12,595 bases of DNA, from positions 1-12,595 of the forward strand of contig JAFYQC010000057.1 in assembly GCA_017547265.1 (NCBI GenBank), in the 5' to 3' direction. Under the pieces are notes generated by a model that did no database searches, was not told the DNA's origin, and saw nothing but the letters and a program-made list of their open reading frames with translations. Positions 1-7,974 of this stretch are shown here, piece by piece; position 1 is the stretch's first letter; every line of letters starts with the position of its first letter. This stretch comes from Kiritimatiellia bacterium. Its GTDB lineage: Bacteria; Verrucomicrobiota; Kiritimatiellia; RFP12; UBA1067. Position numbers and translations under genes: made by a program.

Positions 1-602
1 AAAATCTGGCCCGGGTCCTCGGGGTCTAGGTGGAAGAGGTCGAGCTCGGTGCCGAGACGCCTGTGGTCGCGGCGCTTCGCCTCCTCGGCGCGAGCGACGA
101 TCTCGTCAAGCTCGGCTTGGTCCTTAGCGACAATGCCGTAGATGCGCTGGAGCATCTTGTTCTTCTCGTCGCCGCGGTAGTAGCTGCCGGCGACGCGCGT
201 GAGCTTCACAACGCCAATCTGCTTCGAGTGCTCGACATGAGGGCCACGGCACATCTCGACATACTCTCCGACCGCATAGGTTGAAATCGCGACGCCGTCA
301 GCAACGACGTCTGCAAGGCGCTCGAGCTTGTACTTCTGCCCCGCGAGAAGCTTCTTCGCCTCGTCAGCGGAAACTTCCTTCCTGACGAACGGCTCGTCGA
401 GCGCGATCATGCGCGCAATCTCGGCCTCGATCTTAGGGAAGTCCTCGGGCGAAAGGCGGTGAGGAAGGTCAAAATCGTAGTAGAAGCCGTCGTCTGTCGC
501 AGGCCCGATGTCAACCTGCACGTCTTCAAAAAGGTTCATTACAGCGCGGGCCATCAAGTGTGCCGCGCTGTGCCGACGCTGCTCCAATGTAATCTCTGCC
601 AT
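1..602 (-). CDS. thrS: Threonyl-tRNA synthetase, N-terminal part (runs off the window)
   Basis: Charges tRNA-Thr with threonine in the cytoplasm. Only the first 200 residues are in the window; the gene continues past base 1. The visible part is the N2 editing domain that hydrolyses Ser-tRNA-Thr. The HxxxH pair is at H11/H15 and the CxxxH pair at C118/H122 (MCRGPHV). The linker to the aminoacylation core follows, with the family-typical KRRDHRRLGTELDLFH at about 177-191. The ATG at 602 comes straight before the editing domain, so the N-terminal TGS domain of most bacterial ThrRS is absent. It cannot lie upstream, because only about 100 bases separate this ATG from panB. A weak AGG (611-613) precedes the ATG by 8 bases. 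The gene has its own extended -10 promoter. The family call is very secure; the exact start is slightly less so. Confidence 0.96.
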   Translation of the reverse strand, partial: MAEITLEQRRHSAAHLMARAVMNLFEDVQVDIGPATDDGFYYDFDLPHRLSPEDFPKIEAEIARMIALDEPFVRKEVSADEAKKLLAGQKYKLERLADVVADGVAISTYAVGEYVEMCRGPHVEHSKQIGVVKLTRVAGSYYRGDEKNKMLQRIYGIVAKDQAELDEIVARAEEAKRRDHRRLGTELDLFHLDPEDPGQI

Positions 603-640
603 ATCGTTTACCTGTGTTTCTTTCCTGTTGGGAAATAGAT

Positions 641-649
641 ATTATACCA
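641..649 (-). promoter_or_regulatory. Extended -10 promoter of thrS
   Basis: The minus strand reads TGGTATAAT here, a perfect -10 hexamer with the TGn extension. It sits in the short gap between panB and thrS. No convincing -35 box lies about 17 bases upstream, which is usual for extended -10 promoters. The expected transcription start near 634 would give a leader of roughly 30 bases before the thrS ATG. The same TGGTA(T/A)AAT core precedes obg and nadE in this window. This is read from sequence only. Confidence 0.68.
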
Positions 650-699
650 CAAATAGACGACGATATGGCGGGAACGACTAAAAACAAAAGCGCTGTTCG

Positions 700-1473
700 T
701 CAGTTAGGAAACGCCCCGTCCGCGACTTCCTTGACGTACGCGGCAAATGCGCCGCGCACGACCGGTGCGAGGTCGGCGTACTTCTTGACGAACGACGGCA
801 CCTTTTCGTTGAGCCCGAGGAGGTCGTGCATGACGAGCCATTGCGCGTCGCAGACTGGCCCCGCTCCAATGCCGATCGTGACGATCTTGAGCGCGGCAGT
901 TATCTCGGCTGCGAGGTCGGACGGAATGCACTCGAGAGTGACTGCGAACGCACCCGCCTCCTCGACGGCCTTTGCGTCTGCGAGCACCTTCTCGGCGGCC
1001 TCGCGCGTCTTGCCCTGCTTCTTAAAGCCGCCGTATTCGTTGACGCTCTGGGGCGTCATGCCGACATGCGCAAGGACCGGTATCCCAGCCGTCGTGAGGC
1101 GGCGAATGAGCGAGCACACCGACGCCCCGCCCTCGAGCTTCACCGCTTCTGCGCCCGCCTTGATGATCGCTACGGCGTTCTTCACCGCCTCGTCGTCACC
1201 GCACTGGTACGAGCCGAAAGGCATGTCACCTACGACAAGCGCGTCCTTTGTGCCGCGAGCGACAGCGGCCACTGCAGCGACCGTATCGGACATGTTGACG
1301 GGGAGAGTCGTCTCGTAGCCGAGGCAGTTCATGCCCTGAGAGTCGCCGACGAGGATGATCGGAGCGCCCGCTTCGTCGGCCAGGCGCGCGAAGCACGCAT
1401 CGTATGCGGTTACGCAGCCGAGCTTCGTCTTTCCCTTCGCGGCCCTTATGGCCGCAACGTTCCACTTCTTCAT
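700..1473 (-). CDS. panB: 3-methyl-2-oxobutanoate hydroxymethyltransferase
   Basis: First committed step of pantothenate (hence coenzyme A) synthesis. It transfers a hydroxymethyl group from 5,10-methylene-tetrahydrofolate to alpha-ketoisovalerate, giving ketopantoate, in the cytoplasm. The 257-residue product matches the usual family length (about 260-280). Metal ligands are visible at D44 (LVGDSQGM), D83 (VGDMPFGSYQ) and E114 (VKLEGG). The catalytic glutamate is E181 (TLECIPSDLA), and the conserved IGIGAGP motif is at 200-206. The start codon overlaps the stop of the upstream pseudoprotease gene as ATGA (1470-1473), and a strong GGAGAAGGGG Shine-Dalgarno lies just ahead, so it is translated as the last gene of the obg operon. 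No panC or panD is in view. No strong hairpin terminator was found after its stop. Confidence 0.97.
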   Translation of the reverse strand: MKKWNVAAIRAAKGKTKLGCVTAYDACFARLADEAGAPIILVGDSQGMNCLGYETTLPVNMSDTVAAVAAVARGTKDALVVGDMPFGSYQCGDDEAVKNAVAIIKAGAEAVKLEGGASVCSLIRRLTTAGIPVLAHVGMTPQSVNEYGGFKKQGKTREAAEKVLADAKAVEEAGAFAVTLECIPSDLAAEITAALKIVTIGIGAGPVCDAQWLVMHDLLGLNEKVPSFVKKYADLAPVVRGAFAAYVKEVADGAFPN

Positions 1474-3530
1474 TTCCCCTTCTCCTTGTCCTTGTCCGCA
1501 TCGGCATCCGGCTCGACGTGTATCTTGACCATGCGCGTCTGCGCGAGATGGCGCACCGCGAACACGAGATCCTTCTTGCCCTTGACCTTCGCGGCAAAGT
1601 CCTTCGCGCTAGTCACCTTCTCGCCGTTCACCTCGGTGACAAGCTCATGCTCGTCGAGCCCTGCGACATCGGCGGGAGAACCCGGCTTCACCTTGGCGAT
1701 CACGATGCCAGGCGCCTTCTCGTCGAACTTGAAGAAGCTGCGCACCTCGAACGTCATGTCGCGGACCGAGAGGCCAAGCGTGCGGTTGCGGGCCTTAGGC
1801 GCGTTCTTGTAGTGGACGGGCGCGGGCTCGAGAACTACCGGGGTCTCGCAGCGCTTGCCATCGCGCGCATACACGATCGTCACCTTCGCGCCGGCGCCGA
1901 ACTCCGTCATGAGCGTGTTGAGGGAGTTCTCCACTTCCGGCCACGGAGCGGACGACGAATACGAATAGTCGTAGTCCGCCTCGAGCGAACGCTCGCGTTC
2001 GCTTCCGCGCCTGACAGCGAGCAGTATGTCGCCGACCTGGAGCCCCGCCTTCGCCGCTGGCGAATCGGGATAAACTTCCGTCACGTAGGGGGGCCTCGAA
2101 TACTCCTTTATGAAACTCTGCGCCTTCTTCTCGCGCGCGAGGGCGTCAGTGAGGCGCACCGCCTCAGTGCCGAGCCAGACGAAGCGGTTGCGCTCCTCTT
2201 CCTTGCGCGGCATGAACTCCGGATTGAAACATTCGCCAGCGATGAAGCGCGAGAGATCAGCCATCGTCACCGGCTCCGTGTCGTGCCTCGACCAGCGGCT
2301 TGAAGAGAACCTGCGACAAAGGGATAACACGGCGACATTCCCGTCGTCGTCGAGGACAAACGCCTTGAAGCTGCCAGTCGGCATGTCGTCGTCATCGTCG
2401 TCGTCGCCGCGCATGCCCGAGCGCCATTCCCCGATGAAGGGAACGAAGCCAGCGCCACGCACGAACTTGACGCCCGAAAAGCGACGGCGCGTCGCGGTCG
2501 TGACGACATGCCCGTTTTCGTTCTCGGCGACCATCACCCAGGCAACGCGGTTGTCGAAGTCATCGGGCGCGCCCTTCGCCACCGTGAGGGGAGTGGCCTT
2601 GTCCTTGAAGCCCTCTGGTATGTCGAACACAATCGCGTTCCACTCTGCAATCGCACCGGCAAATACGAGATTCGTCTTAGAGCCGTCGGGGAACGTCGCC
2701 TCTACCTTGCCGAGACGGGATATCTTCTCGCCGTTGAGATCGGACGGAACGAGTACGCGCCCCTCGATAGCGAAGCCAAGCGCGTCAATCTCGTTGTTGC
2801 CGCCGTCATCGTCGTAGCGAGAATAGCGGCGCGAGGCATTCTCCTTGTCTATGGGATTGAGGTGGATCACGATGCCGAGCGTCGCCGCCGCGAGGCGGTC
2901 TTCCATGCGCTTCGCCGACTTTTCGTATTCGTCTGCGGGGAGCCGAGTCCACTCCGCCGGCGGAACATAGTCGAACTTGCCGTCCTGCATCTCGAAGCGC
3001 GAGCCGAAGTCGAGCCACACGGGATTGCGGTCCTTGTCGACATAGAGGGCGTTCGCGACGCCCTTCCTGAACACGCGACCGGTCGACGCCACCACGATTA
3101 CGGAGTCGTTCGTACCGACGCCAGCGGACGAAACGGTAAGCGTGTCGCCGTTCCACTTCCAGACGAGCTTCTCGACGGGATCGCCCTTCTGGAACGCGAG
3201 CGGTGTGACGCCCTTGACTGGACGTTCAGCCTTGAGCAGCACCGCGTCGGGATTCACGAAGCGCCCGATTTCCTTGGCGGGAACCTTGTCACCCCCGAAG
3301 CACACCTCGATGCGGTCGAGGTGCTTTTCGCGGACGAGGGGATCCGCAACGATGAACTCGTCCTCGGAAATTGCAAACGCCGGGAAGCGCTTCGGCTTCG
3401 CAAGTTCGGATATCTCGTCGCCCCTCCCGCGCTCGTCCTTCTTGTACCAATAGGCGGCGAGAGCGACGGAGGAAAGCTTGTCAGACGGAACTGCTGCGGC
3501 GAGCAGCGACGCGGCCAATACGGAAAGCAT
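1470..3530 (-). CDS. Secreted protein with two inactive HtrA-like protease domains and two PDZ domains
   Basis: 686 residues with a short N-terminal signal sequence (about 1-14), so probably exported. It starts 3 bases after the stop of the active protease gene, behind a GAGGAGGA ribosome site. By my alignment to that neighbour, residues about 48-180 are a trypsin-like fold whose catalytic His, Asp and Ser positions read P64, D95 and A159 (GVANALYVD in place of GNSGGPLVD). Residues about 250-410 look like a second copy, with D264, N298 and F388 at the triad positions. Two PDZ domains follow: about 450-570 (VYPDSPAAKAGLQVGD) and 584-673 (VKPGSPADVAGLDE). A run of seven aspartates (376-382, DNA 2385-2405) and an Asp/Lys-rich tail are low-complexity. 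The likely role is non-catalytic: substrate binding, or modulation of the neighbouring protease. Gene boundaries and PDZ domains are secure; the duplicated dead-protease reading is inferred from hand alignment. Confidence 0.85.
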   Translation of the reverse strand: MLSVLAASLLAAAVPSDKLSSVALAAYWYKKDERGRGDEISELAKPKRFPAFAISEDEFIVADPLVREKHLDRIEVCFGGDKVPAKEIGRFVNPDAVLLKAERPVKGVTPLAFQKGDPVEKLVWKWNGDTLTVSSAGVGTNDSVIVVASTGRVFRKGVANALYVDKDRNPVWLDFGSRFEMQDGKFDYVPPAEWTRLPADEYEKSAKRMEDRLAAATLGIVIHLNPIDKENASRRYSRYDDDGGNNEIDALGFAIEGRVLVPSDLNGEKISRLGKVEATFPDGSKTNLVFAGAIAEWNAIVFDIPEGFKDKATPLTVAKGAPDDFDNRVAWVMVAENENGHVVTTATRRRFSGVKFVRGAGFVPFIGEWRSGMRGDDDDDDDMPTGSFKAFVLDDDGNVAVLSLCRRFSSSRWSRHDTEPVTMADLSRFIAGECFNPEFMPRKEEERNRFVWLGTEAVRLTDALAREKKAQSFIKEYSRPPYVTEVYPDSPAAKAGLQVGDILLAVRRGSERERSLEADYDYSYSSSAPWPEVENSLNTLMTEFGAGAKVTIVYARDGKRCETPVVLEPAPVHYKNAPKARNRTLGLSVRDMTFEVRSFFKFDEKAPGIVIAKVKPGSPADVAGLDEHELVTEVNGEKVTSAKDFAAKVKGKKDLVFAVRHLAQTRMVKIHVEPDADADKDKEKGK

Positions 3531-3533
3531 GTC

Positions 3534-4877
3534 TCAGTCCTCCTCTTCTGTATCTTCTGTGTAGTCGAGGACGAGCGTCGTGCGCCGACCTCTCCTCATG
3601 ACGACGAACGGCAGTCGCGTCTTCTCCTCGAGCTTCGCGATGGAATCCTCGTAGACGGCCTTTACCTCCGCGACGGTCTTGACCGGCTTCCCGCCGATCG
3701 AGACGATTATGTCGCTCTCACGGAAGCCGCAGGAATCGGCGTTGCCGTCCCACGCAAGTCCAGAGACATAGACGCCGCCTTCGGGCGCGAAGAAGATGAG
3801 GTCGGGGTTGTAGAAGCGGTTGATCTCCTTCGCGGTGAGGCCCCAGCGCTCGCACGCGAACTCCTCGCCCTCGACGCGACCCTTCTCCGTCGGCGCGACG
3901 GCAATCTCGACATCCTTCCCGTCGCGGACGACCTTGAATTTGCAGGGCTTCTCGAACTCCCTACGTCCAAGATGGCGCTCGATTGCGGGAATGTCCTCCC
4001 AGAACCGCGCCGTCGTCTTCTCGCCGTCGACAGAGAGCAGCAGGTCGTTCGACTTAAGACCCGCCTTCTCCGCGGGCGAACCCGGCTCCACGTCGGCGAC
4101 AAGAGCGCCTTCCTTCGCATCGAAACGTATGTTGCGCTTGAAGTCCTCGAGCGGCTGGAGCTTGAACCCGAACCACGCCCAGTGCGCCTCGCCGTACTTC
4201 CTGAGGTCGGGCAGTATCTCTAGAATCGTCTCGGAAGGAATCGTGAACGCCTGGTCTCCAAAAAGATTGCCGCGCGCATTGAGCCCAACGACGTGACCGT
4301 CTGTGTCGACGAGAGGTCCGCCCGAGTTGCCGGGCGAGATCGCTGCGTCTGTCTGGTACCAAAGCGTGTAGTCTCCGCAGTCCTCGAGGAAGCGGTCGTT
4401 GCACGAGACGATGCCCATCGAAACCGAACGCGCGAGACCCCACGGCGCGCCCATGGCGAGCACGACTTCACCGACCTCAAGTCGGCGCGGCGAAAGCGCC
4501 GCGACGGGAACGTCCGTTCCCTCGGGAATATCGAGCTTCAGGAGCGCGATGTCGAGGTCCTTGTCCTTGCCGAGCACCTTGGCAGTGAACGAACGTCCGT
4601 CTGCGAGCTGGCAGCGTATCTCGCTCGTCTTGTCGACGACATGGTGGTTGGTCAGCACCTCGCCGTCCTTCGAGACTACTACGCCCGATCCCGACGCAAC
4701 ACCCTTGCGGTTGCGGCCTGACTCGGTGTCGTTGTAGATTACGCGAATGAAGACTACCGCAGGCGCGACTGCGGCCTTTGCCTCGGATACGACTTGCCTA
4801 AAGTCTGGCGTCGACGAGATGCAACCCGCCGCGCACAGCAGAAGAGCCGCCGATACGGCCCTCGCGATTTGATTCAT
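3534..4877 (-). CDS. HtrA/DegP-like serine protease with two PDZ regions, probable lipoprotein
   Basis: Envelope protease of the HtrA (S1C) family, expected to degrade or refold misfolded proteins outside the cytoplasm. The 447 residues begin with a signal peptide ending in a lipobox-like AAGC (C19), so it is probably lipid-anchored. The full triad is present: H79 in TNHHVV, D109 in DLDIALLK and S185 in SPGNSGGPLVD. A PDZ domain follows (about 235-330, VEPGSPAEKAGL), then a second PDZ-like region (about 340-437, with GFRESDIIVSIGGKPV). The frame stays open upstream to 4961. I chose the ATG at 4877 because it gives a proper signal peptide, has GAAAGGA about 9 bases ahead, and does not overlap obg. 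It lies 16 bases after obg and 3 bases before the pseudoprotease gene, so the three are probably co-transcribed. It is about as long as DegP/DegQ-type proteins but differs in its C-terminal half. Confidence 0.93.
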   Translation of the reverse strand: MNQIARAVSAALLLCAAGCISSTPDFRQVVSEAKAAVAPAVVFIRVIYNDTESGRNRKGVASGSGVVVSKDGEVLTNHHVVDKTSEIRCQLADGRSFTAKVLGKDKDLDIALLKLDIPEGTDVPVAALSPRRLEVGEVVLAMGAPWGLARSVSMGIVSCNDRFLEDCGDYTLWYQTDAAISPGNSGGPLVDTDGHVVGLNARGNLFGDQAFTIPSETILEILPDLRKYGEAHWAWFGFKLQPLEDFKRNIRFDAKEGALVADVEPGSPAEKAGLKSNDLLLSVDGEKTTARFWEDIPAIERHLGRREFEKPCKFKVVRDGKDVEIAVAPTEKGRVEGEEFACERWGLTAKEINRFYNPDLIFFAPEGGVYVSGLAWDGNADSCGFRESDIIVSIGGKPVKTVAEVKAVYEDSIAKLEEKTRLPFVVMRRGRRTTLVLDYTEDTEEED

Positions 4878-4893
4878 TTTCCGTTGTCCTTTC

Positions 4894-6051
4894 TCAATGG
4901 ATGTTTCCCCTCGACGGATGGCTCTTCGCCTTCGGGTCCTCAAACTTGAGGAATGTCGCAAACTTCAAGGCCTCGGCTGGAATTTCGTCGCCAGTCGTGT
5001 CTGGCATATCCTTTATGTCAGGCGCGACTTCGTGGGTGTGGTGGAACTTCACGACGGGATTCACGATGCGCCGAAGTTCTTCCTTGAGGGCGTCGAGCCC
5101 ATCGCGAGTCTCGCACGATACGCAGATTGGACTTACGCCGGTCTCCTTTACGAAGCGCTCGAGATTCTCCTTTGCACCCTCGAGGTCGAGCTTGTTGGCG
5201 ACGACGACGGCAGGCCGCTCCGCAAGCTCGACGGAATACTCGTCGATCTCGCTGCGCAGCACCTCGTAGTCGCGCCACGGCTCACGCCCGTCGACGCCAG
5301 CCATGTCGATCACGTAGACTAGGACGCGCGAACGCTCGAGGTGCTTTAGGAACGCAAGCCCGAGCCCAACGCCCTTCGCCGCGCCCTCGATTATACCGGG
5401 CACGTCCGCGATGCGAATCTTCGCGTAGTCGTGGTATACGACCGTGCCGACTATCGGGTTCAGGGTCGTGAAAGGATAGCTCGCGATCTTCGGGGTCGCA
5501 GCAGAAAGCGACGAGAGGAGCGACGACTTGCCGGCATTGGGGAAACCGAGAAGCCCGACATCCGCTATCGTCTTGAGCTCAAGCCGGAGACGACGCTCCT
5601 CTGCGGCGCCGCCAGGAGTGTGCTCGGTTGGCGCCTGGTTCACCGACGACTTGAAATGGACATTGCCAAACCCACCGGCGCCGCCCTTTGCAACGATCGC
5701 GGTCTGGCCAGGTTCCGTTATGTCAGCGACAAGAAGCCCAGAGTCGACATCGTACACTTCGGTACCGAGCGGAACAGGCACGATAAGGTCCTTGCCACGC
5801 TTTCCGTACATCTTCTGCCCCTGCCCGGCACCGCCGTCCTGCGCGAAGCACTTGGGATCGTAGAAGAGGGAGAGGAGTGAATTCACGTGGTCGGACGCCT
5901 TGAACACGACGTCGCCGCCACGACCGCCGTCGCCGCCGTCTGGCCCGCCAAACTCAACAAGGGCCTCGCGCCGGAACGACATCGCGCCATCGCCGCCCTT
6001 GCCCGACCTGACAAGAACCTCGACTTGGTCTATGAATGTCTTCGCCTTCAT
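4894..6051 (-). CDS. obg: Ribosome-associated GTPase Obg
   Basis: Essential GTPase that binds the 50S ribosomal subunit and acts in ribosome assembly and growth control. The 385-residue product has the glycine-rich Obg domain at 1-160 (RSGKGGDGAMSFRRE, FGGPDGGDGGRGGDVVF). The G domain carries G1 GFPNAGKS at 169-176, G2 TT at 195-196, G3 DVPG at 216-219, G4 NKLD at 286-289 and a G5-like VSCETRDG at 311-318. The roughly 55 residues after the G domain show no recognisable OCT domain; this tail varies widely in the family. The usual upstream partners rplU and rpmA are not adjacent. Instead obg leads an operon with two envelope proteins and panB. No Shine-Dalgarno lies before the ATG, but an extended -10 element ends 7 bases upstream, which predicts a leaderless message. 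Confidence 0.97.
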   Translation of the reverse strand: MKAKTFIDQVEVLVRSGKGGDGAMSFRREALVEFGGPDGGDGGRGGDVVFKASDHVNSLLSLFYDPKCFAQDGGAGQGQKMYGKRGKDLIVPVPLGTEVYDVDSGLLVADITEPGQTAIVAKGGAGGFGNVHFKSSVNQAPTEHTPGGAAEERRLRLELKTIADVGLLGFPNAGKSSLLSSLSAATPKIASYPFTTLNPIVGTVVYHDYAKIRIADVPGIIEGAAKGVGLGLAFLKHLERSRVLVYVIDMAGVDGREPWRDYEVLRSEIDEYSVELAERPAVVVANKLDLEGAKENLERFVKETGVSPICVSCETRDGLDALKEELRRIVNPVVKFHHTHEVAPDIKDMPDTTGDEIPAEALKFATFLKFEDPKAKSHPSRGNIH

Positions 6052-6058
6052 GGACGAT

Positions 6059-6067
6059 ATTTTACCA
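6059..6067 (-). promoter_or_regulatory. Extended -10 promoter of obg, predicts a leaderless mRNA
   Basis: The minus strand reads TGGTAAAAT here, ending 7 bases before the obg ATG. Transcription normally starts 6-8 bases after the -10 hexamer, so the message would begin at or next to the start codon. There is no Shine-Dalgarno sequence and no -35 match. The placement is the same as for the nadE promoter at 10608-10616. Confidence 0.6.
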
Positions 6068-6077
6068 TATTCGGCGC

Positions 6078-6103
6078 AAAACCGCGACGGTGGCAGGCGT
6101 CGC
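6078..6103 (-). terminator. Hairpin terminator after the nadE-membrane-protein operon
   Basis: On the minus strand, just after the stop of the 622-residue gene, GCGACG and CGTCGC form a perfect 6-bp stem around an 8-base loop. GG and four T residues follow. The stem is GC-rich but the T-run is short, so termination may be partial. The position between that gene and the obg promoter supports the role. Confidence 0.55.
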
Positions 6104-6105
6104 AG

Positions 6106-7974
6106 CTACTTGAGGCCAAGAATGCGCGAAATCGCGCTCGTGACCTTGAACATCGCATTCTCGAAATCATCCTTCTTCGCCGGAACAGTCTCGCTCTCGA
6201 CGACAGTTTCGCCTTGTTTCAGCGAAACCTCGACTTCGTTCCCCGTGCGGCGGACCGATATCTCGAACTCGACGACCTCCTCCTGCTCCTCGGGCGTCTC
6301 TTCGGGCTGCTGTTCCTCGGGCGGCGGTTCCTCGGGCTTTTCCTCGTTCTCCGGCTTCGGCTCGTTCATCTCCTCGAGGATCGTCCTTGCGAGAAGCTCG
6401 ATCTTGCGCCTTACGCTCGGGAAAAGCGCCTTGTGCTGTTCGGCGGCGTTCGCAGGGCGCTTCGCCTCGTCGGGCCAGAGCGTGTTGAGACGAGACGCCT
6501 CCCACGACTCCTCAGTCGCCTGGGTAAGAAGGCCGACGATGGTCTTCAAATCGGGCGTACGCGTCCAAAGCGAATCCTTGCGCTTCTTCGCCTCGGCAAG
6601 AACCTGCGCATGGCTTCCATCGACGATGGCGTTCTGCGCGGCGATCGCGCTGCGAGCAATGTCAAACGCCGCGGCCACCTCGGAATCGGCGCGGCTGTCG
6701 GCTTCTTCCATCAGCGGCCTGCCCTTCGGCGCGTCCGCGAGAGACTTGAGCGCTCCAAGCGAACGCCACTCCTTGACCGACTTCGCGTAGTCGCTTCTCG
6801 CCGTCACGTCGTCCGCGAGATCAGCGGGCGGGAACCATGTTCCGTCCGCAAGCGTGGGCCATGTGTCGTCTGCCTGGCGCTTCGCCGCAGTCGCGCGCGC
6901 CTCGCGCCACTTTGGAAGGACCTCTTTCTTCACCTTCGCCTCGGCGGCCTTCTGGATCCGCTCGCCACCAAGACGCGAGGCAAGGTATTCCCTCAGTTCG
7001 TCGCGCTCCGACTGCGGCGCGTCGTTGCAAGCACCGTCGAGAGCCCGAGCGAGAAGCGCCGTGGAATAGCGGGTCGCAAAGATTTTTTCGCTCTCCGCTT
7101 GCTTCACATGCTTCTGCGGCGCCTCGACGATCTCCTTGAGTATCGAATCGACATCGACTTCGACATTCGTTGCTTCCATCTTCTTCTCGAGACGGTCAAG
7201 TGTGCGGCGCTCGACTGCTGGCCCGACTGACTTCTCGAATGTTCCGGCAAACACGCCCCACGCCTTCGACGGATCGTCCGCCTTTTCGCGGCGTTCCTTC
7301 ACATTCTCCTCGAGACGCGCCTTCAGGTCTGCAGCAAGCTTCGATGGCGCGGCGGTGTCGCACCGCGCGCGCATCAGGTACTCGGCCTGGCGCTTCTGCT
7401 CGTGGCGAGCGTCCTTTATGACTGGCTCAACCATGCGCTCGCTGATGAACTGGCGGTTCTCGGAGAAGACGACCGTCTTCTGCTCGTCAAGGATGCGCTT
7501 TTGCATCTGCTCGCGAAGTTCCCAGTCCTCCTTCTCGTCGAATTCCGCTTCCGTCGGGCGAGTGGCGGCAACAATCGTCTTCGCCTGCGCCTCGACTGCG
7601 GCCTTACGCTCTGCGGCAAACGCGGAGGCAAAATGCTTGTTTGCGATTTCGTCGGCCTTGCCTGCGTCCAACTCCACCTTGTCCGACTCTAGGCCAAGCC
7701 GTTCGGCGATGGCGCGCGCCTTCGCGGCGAACTGCGCGCGCAGTTCGTCGGCAAAGACTCCACGGCAAAGCGCCTCGGCCTCGGCCGGCTTCTCGAACTT
7801 CTTTGGATCGGCGAGCATCGCCTTTTCAAGCGCCCCCGGCGCTGGACCCTTCTCGCGCAACTCCTCACGGGCGCGTGAAAGCGAGATGTCGCGCGCGCCG
7901 TCACGCGCCGTCGAGTCGAACTCTGCGTTCCCGGCCGAGAGCGTCGCGGCCAAAATCAATGCAATCATGTTCAC
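6106..7974 (-). CDS. Secreted, mostly helical protein of unknown function, partner of the ExbB/ExbD-like pair
   Basis: I do not recognise the family. The 622 residues (from the GTG) begin with a signal-peptide-like segment (MIALILAATLSAGNAEF), so the protein is probably exported. Residues about 30-535 are charged and Ala/Glu/Lys-rich with helical character and no enzyme motif I can see. A Glu/Pro-rich linker (about 537-568) leads to a small C-terminal module, about 569-622, with beta-like alternation (EFEISVRRTGNEVEVSL) and then a helix. The start is chosen as GTG at 7974: its GTGA overlaps the stop of the preceding gene, and GGAGG lies 7 bases ahead. The ATG two codons later would sit 13 bases from that site. 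As the last gene of the operon, it could be the envelope effector or load-bearing partner of the two membrane proteins. That is inference from position and export signal only. Confidence 0.82.
   Translation of the reverse strand: MNMIALILAATLSAGNAEFDSTARDGARDISLSRAREELREKGPAPGALEKAMLADPKKFEKPAEAEALCRGVFADELRAQFAAKARAIAERLGLESDKVELDAGKADEIANKHFASAFAAERKAAVEAQAKTIVAATRPTEAEFDEKEDWELREQMQKRILDEQKTVVFSENRQFISERMVEPVIKDARHEQKRQAEYLMRARCDTAAPSKLAADLKARLEENVKERREKADDPSKAWGVFAGTFEKSVGPAVERRTLDRLEKKMEATNVEVDVDSILKEIVEAPQKHVKQAESEKIFATRYSTALLARALDGACNDAPQSERDELREYLASRLGGERIQKAAEAKVKKEVLPKWREARATAAKRQADDTWPTLADGTWFPPADLADDVTARSDYAKSVKEWRSLGALKSLADAPKGRPLMEEADSRADSEVAAAFDIARSAIAAQNAIVDGSHAQVLAEAKKRKDSLWTRTPDLKTIVGLLTQATEESWEASRLNTLWPDEAKRPANAAEQHKALFPSVRRKIELLARTILEEMNEPKPENEEKPEEPPPEEQQPEETPEEQEEVVEFEISVRRTGNEVEVSLKQGETVVESETVPAKKDDFENAMFKVTSAISRILGLK

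Noticed and set aside
603..699. Terminator after panB
   Set aside because: A T-rich stretch (TTTTGTTTTT) follows AGCGCT, but no hairpin longer than a short self-complementary hexamer is visible, so it was not called.
826..1812. Plus-strand open frame of about 328 codons
   Set aside because: It lies opposite panB, which has all its catalytic residues, and opposite the end of the pseudoprotease gene. No independent evidence supports it.
2508..4223. Long open frame on the plus strand (about 570 codons)
   Set aside because: It lies opposite two well-supported minus-strand genes with recognisable domains. Its product is Arg/Leu/Glu/Asp-rich with no family motif, typical of antisense frames in GC-rich DNA.
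5391..5398. Another GGTATAAT on the minus strand, like the promoter elements
   Set aside because: It lies inside obg, where those bases encode the invariant PGIIEG segment of the G3 motif, so the match is explained by coding.
5887..7230. Long open frame on the plus strand (about 447 codons)
   Set aside because: Antisense to obg and the 622-residue gene; composition is that of an antisense shadow, and it crosses the terminator and promoter between them.
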